From an uncultured Pelagibacteraceae bacterium (GTDB lineage Bacteria > Pseudomonadota > Alphaproteobacteria > Pelagibacterales > Pelagibacteraceae): 64,000 nucleotides of DNA. Location: the NCBI GenBank assembly GCA_902554315.1, contig CACDOF010000001.1, forward strand, positions 108,551-172,550, given 5' to 3'. A program made the translations under genes and the position numbers. The notes under the pieces are model-generated. The model worked only from the letters and a program-made list of their open reading frames with translations. It was not told where the DNA came from and did no database searches. Below are positions 17,535-27,302 of the stretch, piece by piece; positions within the stretch are counted from its first letter, which is position 1; each line of letters begins with the position of its first letter.

Positions 17535-18316
17535 TGAAAACAATATTAATAGTTGAAGGTAATTTAAGAGAAGAAAATAATAATTTTAGAGAAGCCGGCA
17601 TACTCACACACACTGAGAGTCTGAAAGACAGTATAAGTTTTTATACTAAAGATCTAGAAATTGATGTTGTTAATCCATCATCTGATGAAAATATAAAATT
17701 GAAAATAAAAGATCTTAGCAAATATGACGGTCTTATCTGGGGCGGTAGTTCATTAAATATTTATAATGATACTCCAGAAATTAGAAGACAAATTGAATTT
17801 ATGAAAGAATGTCAAAAAAAAATAAAAAAAATTTTAGCCATATGTTGGGGAATGCAAGTAGCTGTTACTGCAGCAGGTGGTATAGTTAAAAAATGTCTAA
17901 ATGGATCTCACAGAGGAATTGCACATAATATCGAAATAAATGATAAAGGCTTACAACATCCTTTATACAAAAATAAAAAAAATAAATTTAATACACCCGC
18001 ATTTAATTTTGATGAGGTGGAAACTTTACCTAAAAGTTCAATATTATTAGCTTCAAATCAAATAAATAAAGTTCAAGGATTAAATTTTAAAGCTGGAATT
18101 AGTGATATATGGGGAATCCAATATCACCCTGAAATTACATATACTAAAATGATAAATTTAATTCATTTTAGGAAAGACCGTCTTCTGGATAGAAAAGCTT
18201 TTAAAGATATAAATGAAATAAACTCTCATATCAAAATAATAGAAGAAGAAATTAAAGTTTCTAATAAAAGTTCAAGAATGAGAGAACTTGAAAATTGGTT
18301 AAACTTTATTAATTAA
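17534..18316 (+). CDS. Class I glutamine amidotransferase-like protein
   Basis: Single-domain class I (triad) amidotransferase, 260 aa. The nucleophile is in AICWGMQ and the His-Glu pair in WGIQYHPE, so the catalytic triad is complete. [15 protein letters not shown] matches the start of the GMP-synthase-like amidotransferase group. No synthase partner is adjacent, so it may be a gamma-glutamyl hydrolase or serve a distant synthetase. It is translationally coupled to the alcohol dehydrogenase. It ends in a TTAA palindrome shared with the convergent fhs stop. Confidence 0.75.
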   Translation: MKTILIVEGNLREENNNFREAGILTHTESLKDSISFYTKDLEIDVVNPSSDENIKLKIKDLSKYDGLIWGGSSLNIYNDTPEIRRQIEFMKECQKKIKKILAICWGMQVAVTAAGGIVKKCLNGSHRGIAHNIEINDKGLQHPLYKNKKNKFNTPAFNFDEVETLPKSSILLASNQINKVQGLNFKAGISDIWGIQYHPEITYTKMINLIHFRKDRLLDRKAFKDINEINSHIKIIEEEIKVSNKSSRMRELENWLNFIN

Positions 18317-19995
18317 AATAAACCTTCTATTTCACCTTTTTCATTTAATTTTATTGAATTGGCAGCTGGGACACGAGGCAATCCAGGCATTGTCATTATA
18401 GACCCACAAACCACAACCACAAATTCTGCACCAGATGAAAGTCTTACTTCTCTTATCGGAATTTCATGATCAGATGGAGCTCCTTTAAGTTTTGGATCAA
18501 CGGAAAAACTATATTGCGTTTTTGCTATACATACAGGTAGATTTCCATAGCCATTTTTTTCAAAAGTTTCGAGTTGCTCTTTAACGTTATTTTCAGCAGT
18601 AATTTTGCTAGCTTTGTAAATTTCTTTGGCAATTTTTTCTATTTTATTCCAAAGTTTATCTTTTTCTTCATACAAAAATTTAAAATTTTGAGAATTTGAG
18701 TTTTCACATATTTCAACAACATGACTTGCTAATTCTTTTGTTCCTTCGCCTCCATCAGCCCAATGAGTACACTTGCTTACTTTTATTCCAATTTTTTCAC
18801 AATATTCTTTTAAAAATTTAATTTCATTTTCCGTATCCATTACAAAATGGTTTATAGCCACAATAGCTTCTACACCAAATTTTTTTACATTATTTATATG
18901 TCTCTCTAAATTAACTAAACCTTTTTTAAGAGCTTCCATATTTTCTTTTTTTAAATTTTCTTTTTCAACACCACCATGCATTTTAAGAGCTCTAACGGTT
19001 GCAACTAAAACTACGCAACTTGGTTTTAAATTTGCTTTTCTACATTTTATATTCATAAATTTTTCAGCACCAAGGTCAGCACCAAATCCAGCTTCAGTTA
19101 CAACATAATCAGAAAGTTTTAAAGCAGCTTTTGTTGCAATTACAGAATTACATCCGTGCGCAATATTAGCAAAAGGACCACCATGGATAATAGCCGGATT
19201 ATTTTCTAATGTTTGAGTAACATTGGGTCTAATAGCTTCTTTAAGTAAAACTGTCATAGGACCCTGTGCATTAAGGTCTTTAGCATAAACAGGTTCATTA
19301 TTTTTATTATATGCGATAGTAATATTTCCAATTCTTTTTTCCAAATCCTTTAAGTTGTTGGACAAACAAAATATAGCCATAACTTCAGATGCAACTGTGA
19401 TATCGAAACCGTCTTCTCTTGGAAAATCTTTTGCAACTCCTTTTGTATTTATATTGATCGCTCTCAAAGCTCTATCGTTCATATCCATTACTCTTTTCCA
19501 AACTATTTTTTTATCATCTATGTTAAGTTTATTTCCCCAATAAATATGATTATCAATTAAAGCTGATAAAAGATTATGAGCAGATGTGATTGCATGAAAA
19601 TCTCCAGTGAAATGTAAATTAATTTGTTCCATTGGAACTACTTGAGCATAACCACCTCCAGCAGCACCACCTTTCATTCCAAAAGAAGGTCCTAAACTAG
19701 GTTCTCTTAAACAAACAATCGACTTTTTTCCAATTTTATTTATTCCATCAGATAAACCAACTGAAACTGTAGTTTTTCCTTCACCTGCAGGTGTTGGCGT
19801 GATTGCAGTAACTAATATAAGTTTTCCATTTTTTTTGTCTTCTAATTTTTCAAGATATTCGAAGTTTATTTTAGCAATATGTCTGCCCATTGGACTGAAT
19901 GAAGCAGCATCATCAGGTACATTAATTTTTTCCAATACCTCATTTATTGGTTTCATTTTAGCTTCCCTAGCTATTTGGATATCTGTTTTGGACAT
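18313..19995 (-). CDS. fhs: Formate-tetrahydrofolate ligase
   Basis: Interconverts formate plus THF plus ATP and 10-formyl-THF, linking formate with the one-carbon pool. The P-loop is [31 protein letters not shown], the FTGDFHAIT segment, [13 protein letters not shown] and the C-terminal [11 protein letters not shown] are all classic Fhs motifs; length (560 aa) is normal. It is divergent from soxBDAG, whose THF-bound methylene product it would help oxidise to formate with ATP gain, a known feature of SAR11 one-carbon metabolism. Confidence 0.95.
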   Translation of the reverse strand: MSKTDIQIAREAKMKPINEVLEKINVPDDAASFSPMGRHIAKINFEYLEKLEDKKNGKLILVTAITPTPAGEGKTTVSVGLSDGINKIGKKSIVCLREPSLGPSFGMKGGAAGGGYAQVVPMEQINLHFTGDFHAITSAHNLLSALIDNHIYWGNKLNIDDKKIVWKRVMDMNDRALRAININTKGVAKDFPREDGFDITVASEVMAIFCLSNNLKDLEKRIGNITIAYNKNNEPVYAKDLNAQGPMTVLLKEAIRPNVTQTLENNPAIIHGGPFANIAHGCNSVIATKAALKLSDYVVTEAGFGADLGAEKFMNIKCRKANLKPSCVVLVATVRALKMHGGVEKENLKKENMEALKKGLVNLERHINNVKKFGVEAIVAINHFVMDTENEIKFLKEYCEKIGIKVSKCTHWADGGEGTKELASHVVEICENSNSQNFKFLYEEKDKLWNKIEKIAKEIYKASKITAENNVKEQLETFEKNGYGNLPVCIAKTQYSFSVDPKLKGAPSDHEIPIREVRLSSGAEFVVVVCGSIMTMPGLPRVPAANSIKLNEKGEIEGLF

Positions 19996-20122
19996 TATAT
20001 TTATAATTCTATTTTGTTAATTTGCGGAATTTCTATACTTTTTTATAAGAATTTTAAACATCTAAAAAATATATATAAAAAAAATAAGAAAAAATTTATA
20101 TTTATTTCTGTAAAATTAAATC

Positions 20123-21379
20123 ATGCAAAAATACTCAGTATTCAGCCTAATAAAAAATGCTTTTTCTAGTCATAAGAATTGGGATTTGGCCTGGAAAGAT
20201 CCTAAACCAAAAAGCGAATATGATGTTGTGATAATTGGAGGTGGAGGTCATGGTTTGGCTACTGCTTATTACTTGGCTAAAGAACATAAAATTACGAATG
20301 TTGCAATAATAGAAAAGGGATGGATCGGCGGAGGAAACGTAGGAAGAAATACTACGATTATTAGATCAAACTATATGCATGATGAAAATGGTTTGTTCAG
20401 TGAATTTGGAATGAATTTATGGAGAAACATGAGTCAGGATCTAAATTATAATGTAATGTTTTCTCCAAGAGGAATTATTAATCTTGCCCATTCTGACGCT
20501 CAAATGAATGTTTATTCCAGAAGAGGAAATTCTATGAGACTAAATGGTATAGATGCAGTTCTTTTAAATAGAGAAGAAGTTAAAAAATTTATTCCAATGG
20601 CAGACTTTTCAGAAAATGTGAGATTTCCAATTTTTGGAGGCTTGATGCAACCAAGCGCAGGAACAGCAAGACACGATGCAGTAGCATGGGGTTATGCTCG
20701 TCAAGCTGACTCTATGGGTGTAGATATTATTCAAAACTGTGAAGTTGTAGGTTTTGATGTTTCTGATGGAAAAATTAAAGGTCTTAGAACTTCTAAGGGG
20801 GATATTAAAGCAAAAAAAATAGGTTTGTGTGTAGCAGGTAGCACAAATATTTTAGCAGAAAAATTAAATATGACTTTACCAATAGAAACACATTTACTAC
20901 AAGCTTGCGTTTCAGAACCTATAAAACCAATTTTAGATAATGTTGTAACTTTTGGAGCTGGTCATTTTTATGTAAGCCAGTCTGATAAAGGTGAAATGGT
21001 TATGGGTGGTGATTTAGATGGATATAATAGTTATTCACAAAGAGGCAATTTACCAACACTTCAACATGTTCTTACTGAAGGAATTGCGATGTTTCCTTTT
21101 TTAAGTAAATTAAAAATGCTTAGGACTTGGGGAGGAATAATGGATATGTCTATGGATGGTTCTCCAATAATAGACAAAACACATATTGAGGGATTATATT
21201 TAAATTGTGGTTGGTGCTATGGAGGCTTCAAGGCTACACCAGCTTCTGGTTGGACTTTTGCACATACAATAGCGCAAGATAGAGTTCACGAGTTAAATGC
21301 CGGTTATAGCTTAAATAGATTTAGCACAGGACATTTAATTGATGAAAAAGGTCTTGGAACCAAAACCTGGATTTCTTAA
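20123..21379 (+). CDS. soxB: Sarcosine oxidase beta subunit
   Basis: FAD/FMN subunit of heterotetrameric sarcosine oxidase, which converts sarcosine plus THF plus O2 to glycine, methylene-THF and H2O2. The N-terminus (MQKYSVFSLIKNAF) is the usual SoxB start. VVIIGGGGHGLATAYYLAKEH is the FAD motif, followed by GNVGRNTTIIRSNY and the late NCGWCYGGFKATPASGW. Length (418 aa) is normal. The order soxB-soxD-soxA-soxG is the standard one. It supplies the last step of glycine betaine to glycine. Confidence 0.94.
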   Translation: MQKYSVFSLIKNAFSSHKNWDLAWKDPKPKSEYDVVIIGGGGHGLATAYYLAKEHKITNVAIIEKGWIGGGNVGRNTTIIRSNYMHDENGLFSEFGMNLWRNMSQDLNYNVMFSPRGIINLAHSDAQMNVYSRRGNSMRLNGIDAVLLNREEVKKFIPMADFSENVRFPIFGGLMQPSAGTARHDAVAWGYARQADSMGVDIIQNCEVVGFDVSDGKIKGLRTSKGDIKAKKIGLCVAGSTNILAEKLNMTLPIETHLLQACVSEPIKPILDNVVTFGAGHFYVSQSDKGEMVMGGDLDGYNSYSQRGNLPTLQHVLTEGIAMFPFLSKLKMLRTWGGIMDMSMDGSPIIDKTHIEGLYLNCGWCYGGFKATPASGWTFAHTIAQDRVHELNAGYSLNRFSTGHLIDEKGLGTKTWIS

Positions 21380-21640
21380 ATGTTATACATAAAATGTCCT
21401 CACTGCGGAATGAGATCTCAAAATGAATTTGCTTACGGAGGGGACGCCACTGTAAAAAGGCCCGAATTAAACAAAGAAATTAGCGATTCTGAGTGGAATA
21501 ATTTTGTTTATCTTAGAAAAAGTCCAAGAGGAAAGCACCTAGAATTATGGCAGCATATTTCAGGATGCAGACAATGGATTAAAGTTGAAAGAGATACTTT
21601 AACTCACGAAATATTTAAAACCTTTAAAGCAGAAGAATAA
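21380..21640 (+). CDS. soxD: Sarcosine oxidase delta subunit
   Basis: Small zinc-binding subunit of heterotetrameric sarcosine oxidase, 86 aa. The zinc ligands are visible as Cys6, Cys9 (CPHCG), His59 and Cys63 (WQHISGCRQW). The fold segment EFAYGGDA is typical. It starts immediately after the soxB stop and is followed seven bases later by soxA, so it is co-translated in the complex order. Confidence 0.93.
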   Translation: MLYIKCPHCGMRSQNEFAYGGDATVKRPELNKEISDSEWNNFVYLRKSPRGKHLELWQHISGCRQWIKVERDTLTHEIFKTFKAEE

Positions 21641-21647
21641 AATACTT

Positions 21648-24644
21648 ATGTCACAAGAATTTAGATTAGATAAAGGTGGATTTATTAATAGAGATAAAAA
21701 AATTTCTTTTAAATTTAATGGAAAACAATATTTTGGATACGAAGGCGATACACTTGCTTCAGCATTAATTGCGAATGGCGTTCATTTAGTTGGTAGAAGC
21801 TTTAAATATCATAGACCTAGAGGTTTTTTTGGCGCAGGAGTTGATGAGCCATATGCCATTGTTCAATTATTTAGAAACAACGAAACAGATCCTAATATAA
21901 AAGCAACTGAACAAGAACTCTTTGAAGGTCTTAGAGCGGAAAGTGTAAATTGTTGGCCTAATGTAAATTTTGATATTGGTGCAATAAATAACTTTTTTAG
22001 AATGTTTATTCCTGCTGGTTTTTATTACAAAACTTTTATGTGGCCTAAAAGCTTTTGGTACAAATTATACGAACCTATAATTAGAAAAGCAGCAGGTTTT
22101 GGGAAAGCTTCAATAAAACATGATCAAGAAAGATATGAACACAAGTATGAATATTGTGATCTTTTAATTACTGGATCAGGTCCATCAGGTTTAGCTAGCG
22201 CATATGCTGCTGCCAAAAATGGAGCAAAGGTAATTTTAGCTGAAGATAAACCAAGATTTGGAGGAAGTCTTCTAACTACAGATGTAAATATTGGAAATCA
22301 AACTGGAGTAGAGTGGACAAAAAAAATAATTTCTGAACTTAAATCAATGTCTAATGTGATTGTAAAAAATAGATCTCAAGTATTTGGTTATTATGATCAT
22401 AATATGTTGGTGATGAATGAGCGATTAAGTGACCATTTGCCTAAAACTGAAAAATATACTCCAAAACAGAGACTTTGGTATATAAGAGCAAAAGAAGTAA
22501 TAATTTCTTCAGGCTCTATAGAAAGACCTTTAGTTTTTGGAAACAATGATACACCAGGAGTAATGCTTTCTTCTGCTGCAAAAGAATATATCAAAGTTTA
22601 TGGAGTTATCGTTGGAAAAAAACCATTAATTTTTACAAACAATGATAGTGGTTATGAAACAGCGATAGAATTTAAAAAAAACGGAATTGATCCATTGGTT
22701 CTTGATACAAGAAATGATCCTAAATCTGATATTATAAATGAAGCAAAAAGTTTAAATATAAAAATTAAAATTTCTCATGTAGTTGTAACCGCCAAAGGCT
22801 ATAAGAAGGTAAAATCAGCAGATATTGCAAAAATTTCTGACGATAAGAAACATTTAAGTGAAATAGAGAATGTTGCATGTGATTGTATTTGTGTATCAGG
22901 TTTTTGGACGCCATCTATACATTTAGCCTCTCAATCGGGAAATAAATCAACTTTTAGCGAGGAAATAGACGCTTTTATTCCTGACAAATCTAAACAAAGA
23001 GAAACAACAGTTGGATCTGCAAAAGGTATATTTACACTTGAGGAAACTTTAGAGAATGCATTTGAAAGTGGTTTTAATCTATCAAAAAAAATAACAAATA
23101 ATGATAATAAAATTTCTGTACCTTCAGTTGTTGAAAAAAAATTTACAAATCATGATAAATTTTGGTGTGTTCCACTTCCAAAAGGAAAAAATTATAAAAG
23201 ATTTTTAGATTTTCAAAATGATGTAGCAGTATCTGATATAGAGCTAGCTTTAAGAGAAGGTTATAGATCTATTGAACATGTAAAAAGATATACAACTCTT
23301 GGTATGGCGACAGATCAAGGAAAAACAAGTAATTTAAATGGATTGCAATTAGTATCAGATGTTGAGAATAAAGTTGTACCCCAAGTAGGTCATACAACTT
23401 TTAGACCTCCTTACACACCAATTTCCATTGGAGCCATTGTAGGAAGAGAAGTGGGCAAACATTCTAAACCAACAAGAAAATCTCCAATGCATGAATGGCA
23501 TAAAAAAAACAATGCAGTTTTTGTAGACGCAGGTATTTGGTTGCGACCAAGATATTACAAAAAAGGAAACGAAAATCTTTTTGAAGCCTCTAAAAGAGAA
23601 GCAAAAAATGTAAGACAAAATGTTGGTGTATGCGATGTAACAACTTTAGGAAAAATTGATATTAAAGGACCAGACGCGGCTGAATTTTTAAATAGAGTTT
23701 ATACAAATGCATGGCTTAAGCTCCCAATTGGAAAAGCAAGATATGGAGTTATGCTTAGAGAAGATGGAATTGTAATGGATGATGGAACAACTACCAGAAT
23801 ATCAGAAAACCATTATCATATGACAACAACAACGGCTCAAGCAGCAAATGTATTATCTCATCTTGAATATTATTTACAATTAGTTTGGCCAGAATTAAAT
23901 GTTAATGTGGTTTCAACCACTGAGCAATGGGCTGGTGCAGCAATAGCAGGTCCAAATTCTAGAAAATTATTGCAAAAACTATTTACTAATAAAGATGTTT
24001 CAAATGAAAGCCTTCCTTTTATGGGATATACAGAAGGTGATTTTTTTGGAATTAATGCAAAAATTTATAGAATTTCATTTTCTGGAGAACTTGCTTATGA
24101 GGTAAATGTGGAGTCTGATTATGGAAACTTTATGTGGGAAAAAATAATGGAAGTTGGAAAAGAATTTAATATTCAGCCATATGGCACAGAAGCTTTATCA
24201 ACATTGAGAATTGAAATGGGACATGTTGCTGGATCAGAATTAGATGGAAGAACAATTCCTTATGATAATTCTTTAGAGGGATTAGTCAGTAAAAAGAAAG
24301 ATTTTATTGGAAAAAGATCACTAGATAAAGCCGCTTTTATTAGGCCAGATAGAGAGAAAATTGTTGGAGTAGTTCCTTTAGATAAAAAAACAAGCATTCC
24401 TGAAGGATCGTATTTAGTAAAAGATCCTAAAGCAAAACTTCCAAATCCTAAATTAGGACACGTATCAGCGTCATGTTGGAGTGTTGAATATGATAATCCT
24501 TTTTCATTAGCAATTATAAAAGACGGAAAAAACATGATTGGGAAAAAGCTCTACGCATTATCTCCTTTAAAAAATAAATCTATTCATGTTGAAATAGTTT
24601 CTTCACACTATGTAGACCCTGAAGGAAAGAGAGTAAGATCATGA
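21648..24644 (+). CDS. soxA: Sarcosine oxidase alpha subunit
   Basis: Large NAD/THF subunit, 998 aa, the normal length. Domain order: an N-terminal 2Fe-2S-ferredoxin-like fold without the cluster (GYEGDTLASALIANGVHLVGRSFKYHRPRG), an NAD-binding Rossmann domain (LLITGSGPSGLASAYAAAKNGAKVILAED, about residues 170-480), then a C-terminal GcvT-type folate domain (about residues 610-990). THF accepts the methylene group there. It overlaps soxG by four bases (ATGA). Confidence 0.95.
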   Translation: MSQEFRLDKGGFINRDKKISFKFNGKQYFGYEGDTLASALIANGVHLVGRSFKYHRPRGFFGAGVDEPYAIVQLFRNNETDPNIKATEQELFEGLRAESVNCWPNVNFDIGAINNFFRMFIPAGFYYKTFMWPKSFWYKLYEPIIRKAAGFGKASIKHDQERYEHKYEYCDLLITGSGPSGLASAYAAAKNGAKVILAEDKPRFGGSLLTTDVNIGNQTGVEWTKKIISELKSMSNVIVKNRSQVFGYYDHNMLVMNERLSDHLPKTEKYTPKQRLWYIRAKEVIISSGSIERPLVFGNNDTPGVMLSSAAKEYIKVYGVIVGKKPLIFTNNDSGYETAIEFKKNGIDPLVLDTRNDPKSDIINEAKSLNIKIKISHVVVTAKGYKKVKSADIAKISDDKKHLSEIENVACDCICVSGFWTPSIHLASQSGNKSTFSEEIDAFIPDKSKQRETTVGSAKGIFTLEETLENAFESGFNLSKKITNNDNKISVPSVVEKKFTNHDKFWCVPLPKGKNYKRFLDFQNDVAVSDIELALREGYRSIEHVKRYTTLGMATDQGKTSNLNGLQLVSDVENKVVPQVGHTTFRPPYTPISIGAIVGREVGKHSKPTRKSPMHEWHKKNNAVFVDAGIWLRPRYYKKGNENLFEASKREAKNVRQNVGVCDVTTLGKIDIKGPDAAEFLNRVYTNAWLKLPIGKARYGVMLREDGIVMDDGTTTRISENHYHMTTTTAQAANVLSHLEYYLQLVWPELNVNVVSTTEQWAGAAIAGPNSRKLLQKLFTNKDVSNESLPFMGYTEGDFFGINAKIYRISFSGELAYEVNVESDYGNFMWEKIMEVGKEFNIQPYGTEALSTLRIEMGHVAGSELDGRTIPYDNSLEGLVSKKKDFIGKRSLDKAAFIRPDREKIVGVVPLDKKTSIPEGSYLVKDPKAKLPNPKLGHVSASCWSVEYDNPFSLAIIKDGKNMIGKKLYALSPLKNKSIHVEIVSSHYVDPEGKRVRS

Positions 24645-25228
24645 CGTTAATATCAGCACTTAATAACGTTCATATTCCAGGTTTTTATGGAAATTATAAA
24701 AATAAAGATGAAAATAATTTAATAAAAATATCAGAAATTAAAAATTTGCTAATTGTACAAATAGTTCAATATAAAAATTCTTCTATTAAAATAGAGGAAT
24801 TAAAAATTGATGAATTAAATTTAAAAAATGAACCATTAAGCGTTGTAAATAGTAGCGACACTAGAATTTTATGGAATGGACCAAAAAATTGGCTTTTGAT
24901 ATCAACAAAAAAAAATTTAATTAAAAAAATTAAAGAAGTTTTTAAAGATAATGAATTTGCTGTAACAGACTTGTCTCATTCAAAAGCAATAATTGAAATA
25001 GAAGGATTTAATTCTAAAGAAATATTAAAAAAAGGATGTCCATTTAATTTTAAAACCTTAGATAAAAATAATTCTATAAATTCAACATTTAATGGAATAG
25101 CCTTAACAATTGATTGTATTGATGATAATCCAGAAAAAATAAGATTGTTTGTTCTTAGGAGTTTTGGAGAGTCTATGTATCACTCAATAACAGATTCTGC
25201 TTTAGAGTTTGGGTATATAGCAGTTTAA
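24641..25228 (+). CDS. soxG: Sarcosine oxidase gamma subunit
   Basis: Gamma subunit of heterotetrameric sarcosine oxidase, 195 aa, GcvT-like fold and the least conserved of the four. WNGPKNWLLIS, the VTDLSHSKAIIEIEG segment (family: DLSHsrtvi) and the C-terminal VLRSFGESMYHSITDSALEFGY support this. It overlaps soxA by four bases and ends in a TTAA palindrome that is also the stop of the convergent acetyltransferase gene. Confidence 0.9.
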   Translation: MTLISALNNVHIPGFYGNYKNKDENNLIKISEIKNLLIVQIVQYKNSSIKIEELKIDELNLKNEPLSVVNSSDTRILWNGPKNWLLISTKKNLIKKIKEVFKDNEFAVTDLSHSKAIIEIEGFNSKEILKKGCPFNFKTLDKNNSINSTFNGIALTIDCIDDNPEKIRLFVLRSFGESMYHSITDSALEFGYIAV

Positions 25229-25680
25229 ATTTCTAAATCAAAATAACAAGAATTTGGATCTTCCTTGTAATGAGCAAATGGTTTACAAGTTTTAAAACCA
25301 AATTTTTTAAACAGTTTTCTTGCGGGTAAAAAAAAATCTCCTGCACCAGTTTCAATACTTAATTTTTTTATTCCTATTTGTTTTGCTTGATAAATTAAAT
25401 GTGAGATAATTTTTTCTCCCATTCCTTTTTTTCTATGTTTATCAGCCACTCTAATTGATTTGAATTCTCCATGTTCTTCACTTAAAAATTTTAAAGCTCC
25501 ACAACCAATTAATTGATCATTATCCCATAAGCTCCAAAATTTTATACTTGGAATTTTAAGACCAGGTATATCTAAAACATGAGCACTTCCTTCAGGAGAA
25601 ACGGATCTTAATTCTATAAAATGTTCAGTTAGTAAACTATTTACTTCTGGATGATGAAAATTATTTTCTATAGATTTCAT
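25225..25680 (-). CDS. GNAT-family N-acetyltransferase
   Basis: Acetyl-CoA-dependent acetyltransferase, 151 aa. The acetyl-CoA loop appears as SIRVADKHRKKGMGEKII, after the strand-turn WSLWDNDQLIGCGAL; the end (RKLFKKFGFKTCKPFAHYKEDPNS) is typical of the YsnE/PhnO-like group. Substrate not predictable. It overlaps purK by four bases on the same strand, so it is co-transcribed with purEK, although a functional tie is doubtful. Confidence 0.85.
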   Translation of the reverse strand: MKSIENNFHHPEVNSLLTEHFIELRSVSPEGSAHVLDIPGLKIPSIKFWSLWDNDQLIGCGALKFLSEEHGEFKSIRVADKHRKKGMGEKIISHLIYQAKQIGIKKLSIETGAGDFFLPARKLFKKFGFKTCKPFAHYKEDPNSCYFDLEI

Positions 25681-26720
25681 TTATTGATTATAGTTAGATG
25701 ACCCATTTTTCTTTTGTTTTTTATATCTTTTTTTAAATAATCAAAGAAAAATTCATTATTTTTATATATTTTTTTTCTATAAAAAGAAATTTCATCTCCA
25801 ATAATGTTAATCATTTTTGCATTAAACATTTTTTTTGTTTGTATTTTTTCTAAACCGCACACAGCTCTTATGTGGTTTTCAAATTGACTAATATTATGTG
25901 AGTTTATAGTTAAGTGACCTGAATTATGAACTCTTGGGGCAATTTCATTCACATAAAGATTATCATTTTTATCAATAAAAAATTCTACACAAAGAGTCCC
26001 TATGTAATCCAACTCTTCAGCTATTAAAGTGGACCAATTTACAGCTTTCTCACGAATTTTTTCCGAAATCTCCGCTGGAACTTTTGAGTGTTTTAAAATT
26101 TGATCTTCATGTACATTTTCTATCGGTTCATACATTTCAAATTTTTGATGACCAAATCTTGTTATAACAACTGATATTTCTTTTTTTAGATTAACTAACT
26201 TTTCTAATATATATTTTTTGTTAAAATTAATATTGTTATTTAAATCTTCAAATTTATTTATTTTATATTGACCCTTTCCATCATAGCCTAATGTAGTTGT
26301 TTTTAACAATCCTGGAATTAAATTTTTATTTTCTTTTAACTCATCAATATTATTTATTGATGTATATTTGGTAGTTTGTATATTAATCTTATTTAAAAAA
26401 TCTTTTTCGGTTAATCTGTTTTGAATTAAGTTATTTACTTCTGGTTTAGGAAGAACTGTTTTTTTTTCATCAATTTTTTTTAATATACTAAAAGGAATAT
26501 TTTCAAATTCATAGGTTACTAAGTCCACTGAATTTATAAATTCATCAATAATAACTTGATCATCGTAATTTCCATAAATAAAACTGCTAGAAAAATTTTT
26601 TCCAGGAGCATTAATGTCATCACTAAGAATTACAGTTTTAATTCCTATTTTTTTAGCTGCATCAGCCAATAAACTCCCTAGCTGACCTCCGCCTATTATT
26701 CCCAGAGTTGGTCTATACAT
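25677..26720 (-). CDS. purK: N5-carboxyaminoimidazole ribonucleotide synthase
   Basis: ATP-grasp enzyme of purine synthesis: AIR plus bicarbonate plus ATP to N5-CAIR. The N-terminal GIIGGGQLGSLLADAAKKIGI, VTYEFENIP, the ATP-grasp core KTTTLGYDGKGQY and VNEIAPRVHNSGHLTI are diagnostic. Length (347 aa) is normal. It is directly behind purE with no gap, the usual purEK order. Confidence 0.95.
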   Translation of the reverse strand: MYRPTLGIIGGGQLGSLLADAAKKIGIKTVILSDDINAPGKNFSSSFIYGNYDDQVIIDEFINSVDLVTYEFENIPFSILKKIDEKKTVLPKPEVNNLIQNRLTEKDFLNKINIQTTKYTSINNIDELKENKNLIPGLLKTTTLGYDGKGQYKINKFEDLNNNINFNKKYILEKLVNLKKEISVVITRFGHQKFEMYEPIENVHEDQILKHSKVPAEISEKIREKAVNWSTLIAEELDYIGTLCVEFFIDKNDNLYVNEIAPRVHNSGHLTINSHNISQFENHIRAVCGLEKIQTKKMFNAKMINIIGDEISFYRKKIYKNNEFFFDYLKKDIKNKRKMGHLTIINK

Positions 26721-27212
26721 TTACTTTGGTTTTTTTTTTACAGATTTAGATTGCTTAGTTCGCCACTTAATTAAATTATTTTTAATTTTATTATCAAAAT
26801 TTGAAATAATAGATGCAGCAAACAATCCTGCATTAATTGCACCATCTTTACCAATAGCTACTGTTCCAACTGGTATGCCTTTAGGCATTTGGGCAATTGA
26901 CAGCAAACTGTCTAAGCCTTTAAGTTTTTTACTTTCAATTGGCACACCTATTACAGGCACTCTTGTTAAAGATGCTATCATGCCCGGTAGATGTGCAGAT
27001 CCTCCTGCGCCAGCAATTATTACTGAAATATTTCTATTTTCAGAAGATTTTGCATATTTAAACATTCTGTCAGGTGTTCTATGTGCAGATACAATATTAG
27101 TTTCATAGCTTATCTTCAGTATTTTAAGCACTTTTTCGCAGAATTTCATTGTAGAATAATCTGACTTACTTCCCATAACAATAGACACAATATGATTAAC
27201 CTTTTTTTTCAT
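26721..27212 (-). CDS. purE: N5-carboxyaminoimidazole ribonucleotide mutase
   Basis: Class I PurE, converting N5-CAIR to CAIR, 163 aa. [43 protein letters not shown] and the late [23 protein letters not shown] are all present. It is divergent from the M19-like gene across a 90-base AT-rich spacer that must hold both promoters. PurK follows with no gap. Confidence 0.95.
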   Translation of the reverse strand: MKKKVNHIVSIVMGSKSDYSTMKFCEKVLKILKISYETNIVSAHRTPDRMFKYAKSSENRNISVIIAGAGGSAHLPGMIASLTRVPVIGVPIESKKLKGLDSLLSIAQMPKGIPVGTVAIGKDGAINAGLFAASIISNFDNKIKNNLIKWRTKQSKSVKKKPK

Positions 27213-27302
27213 TTTATGATTACGAACAATACAATTAGATTATCATATTCTTTACATATTAACTAGTCGACAAATAAAATTATAATTATAATGTCATAAT
27301 AT

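Noticed and set aside
18773-19108. 111-aa plus-strand ORF
   Set aside because: Antisense shadow of fhs, which has strong motifs throughout.
19996-20122. Possible riboswitch between fhs and soxB
   Set aside because: The divergent spacer is AT-rich without a convincing paired core; probably only the two promoters.
27213-27302. Possible RNA gene in the purE/M19 divergent spacer
   Set aside because: Too short for a tRNA cloverleaf and no paired structure seen; likely promoters.
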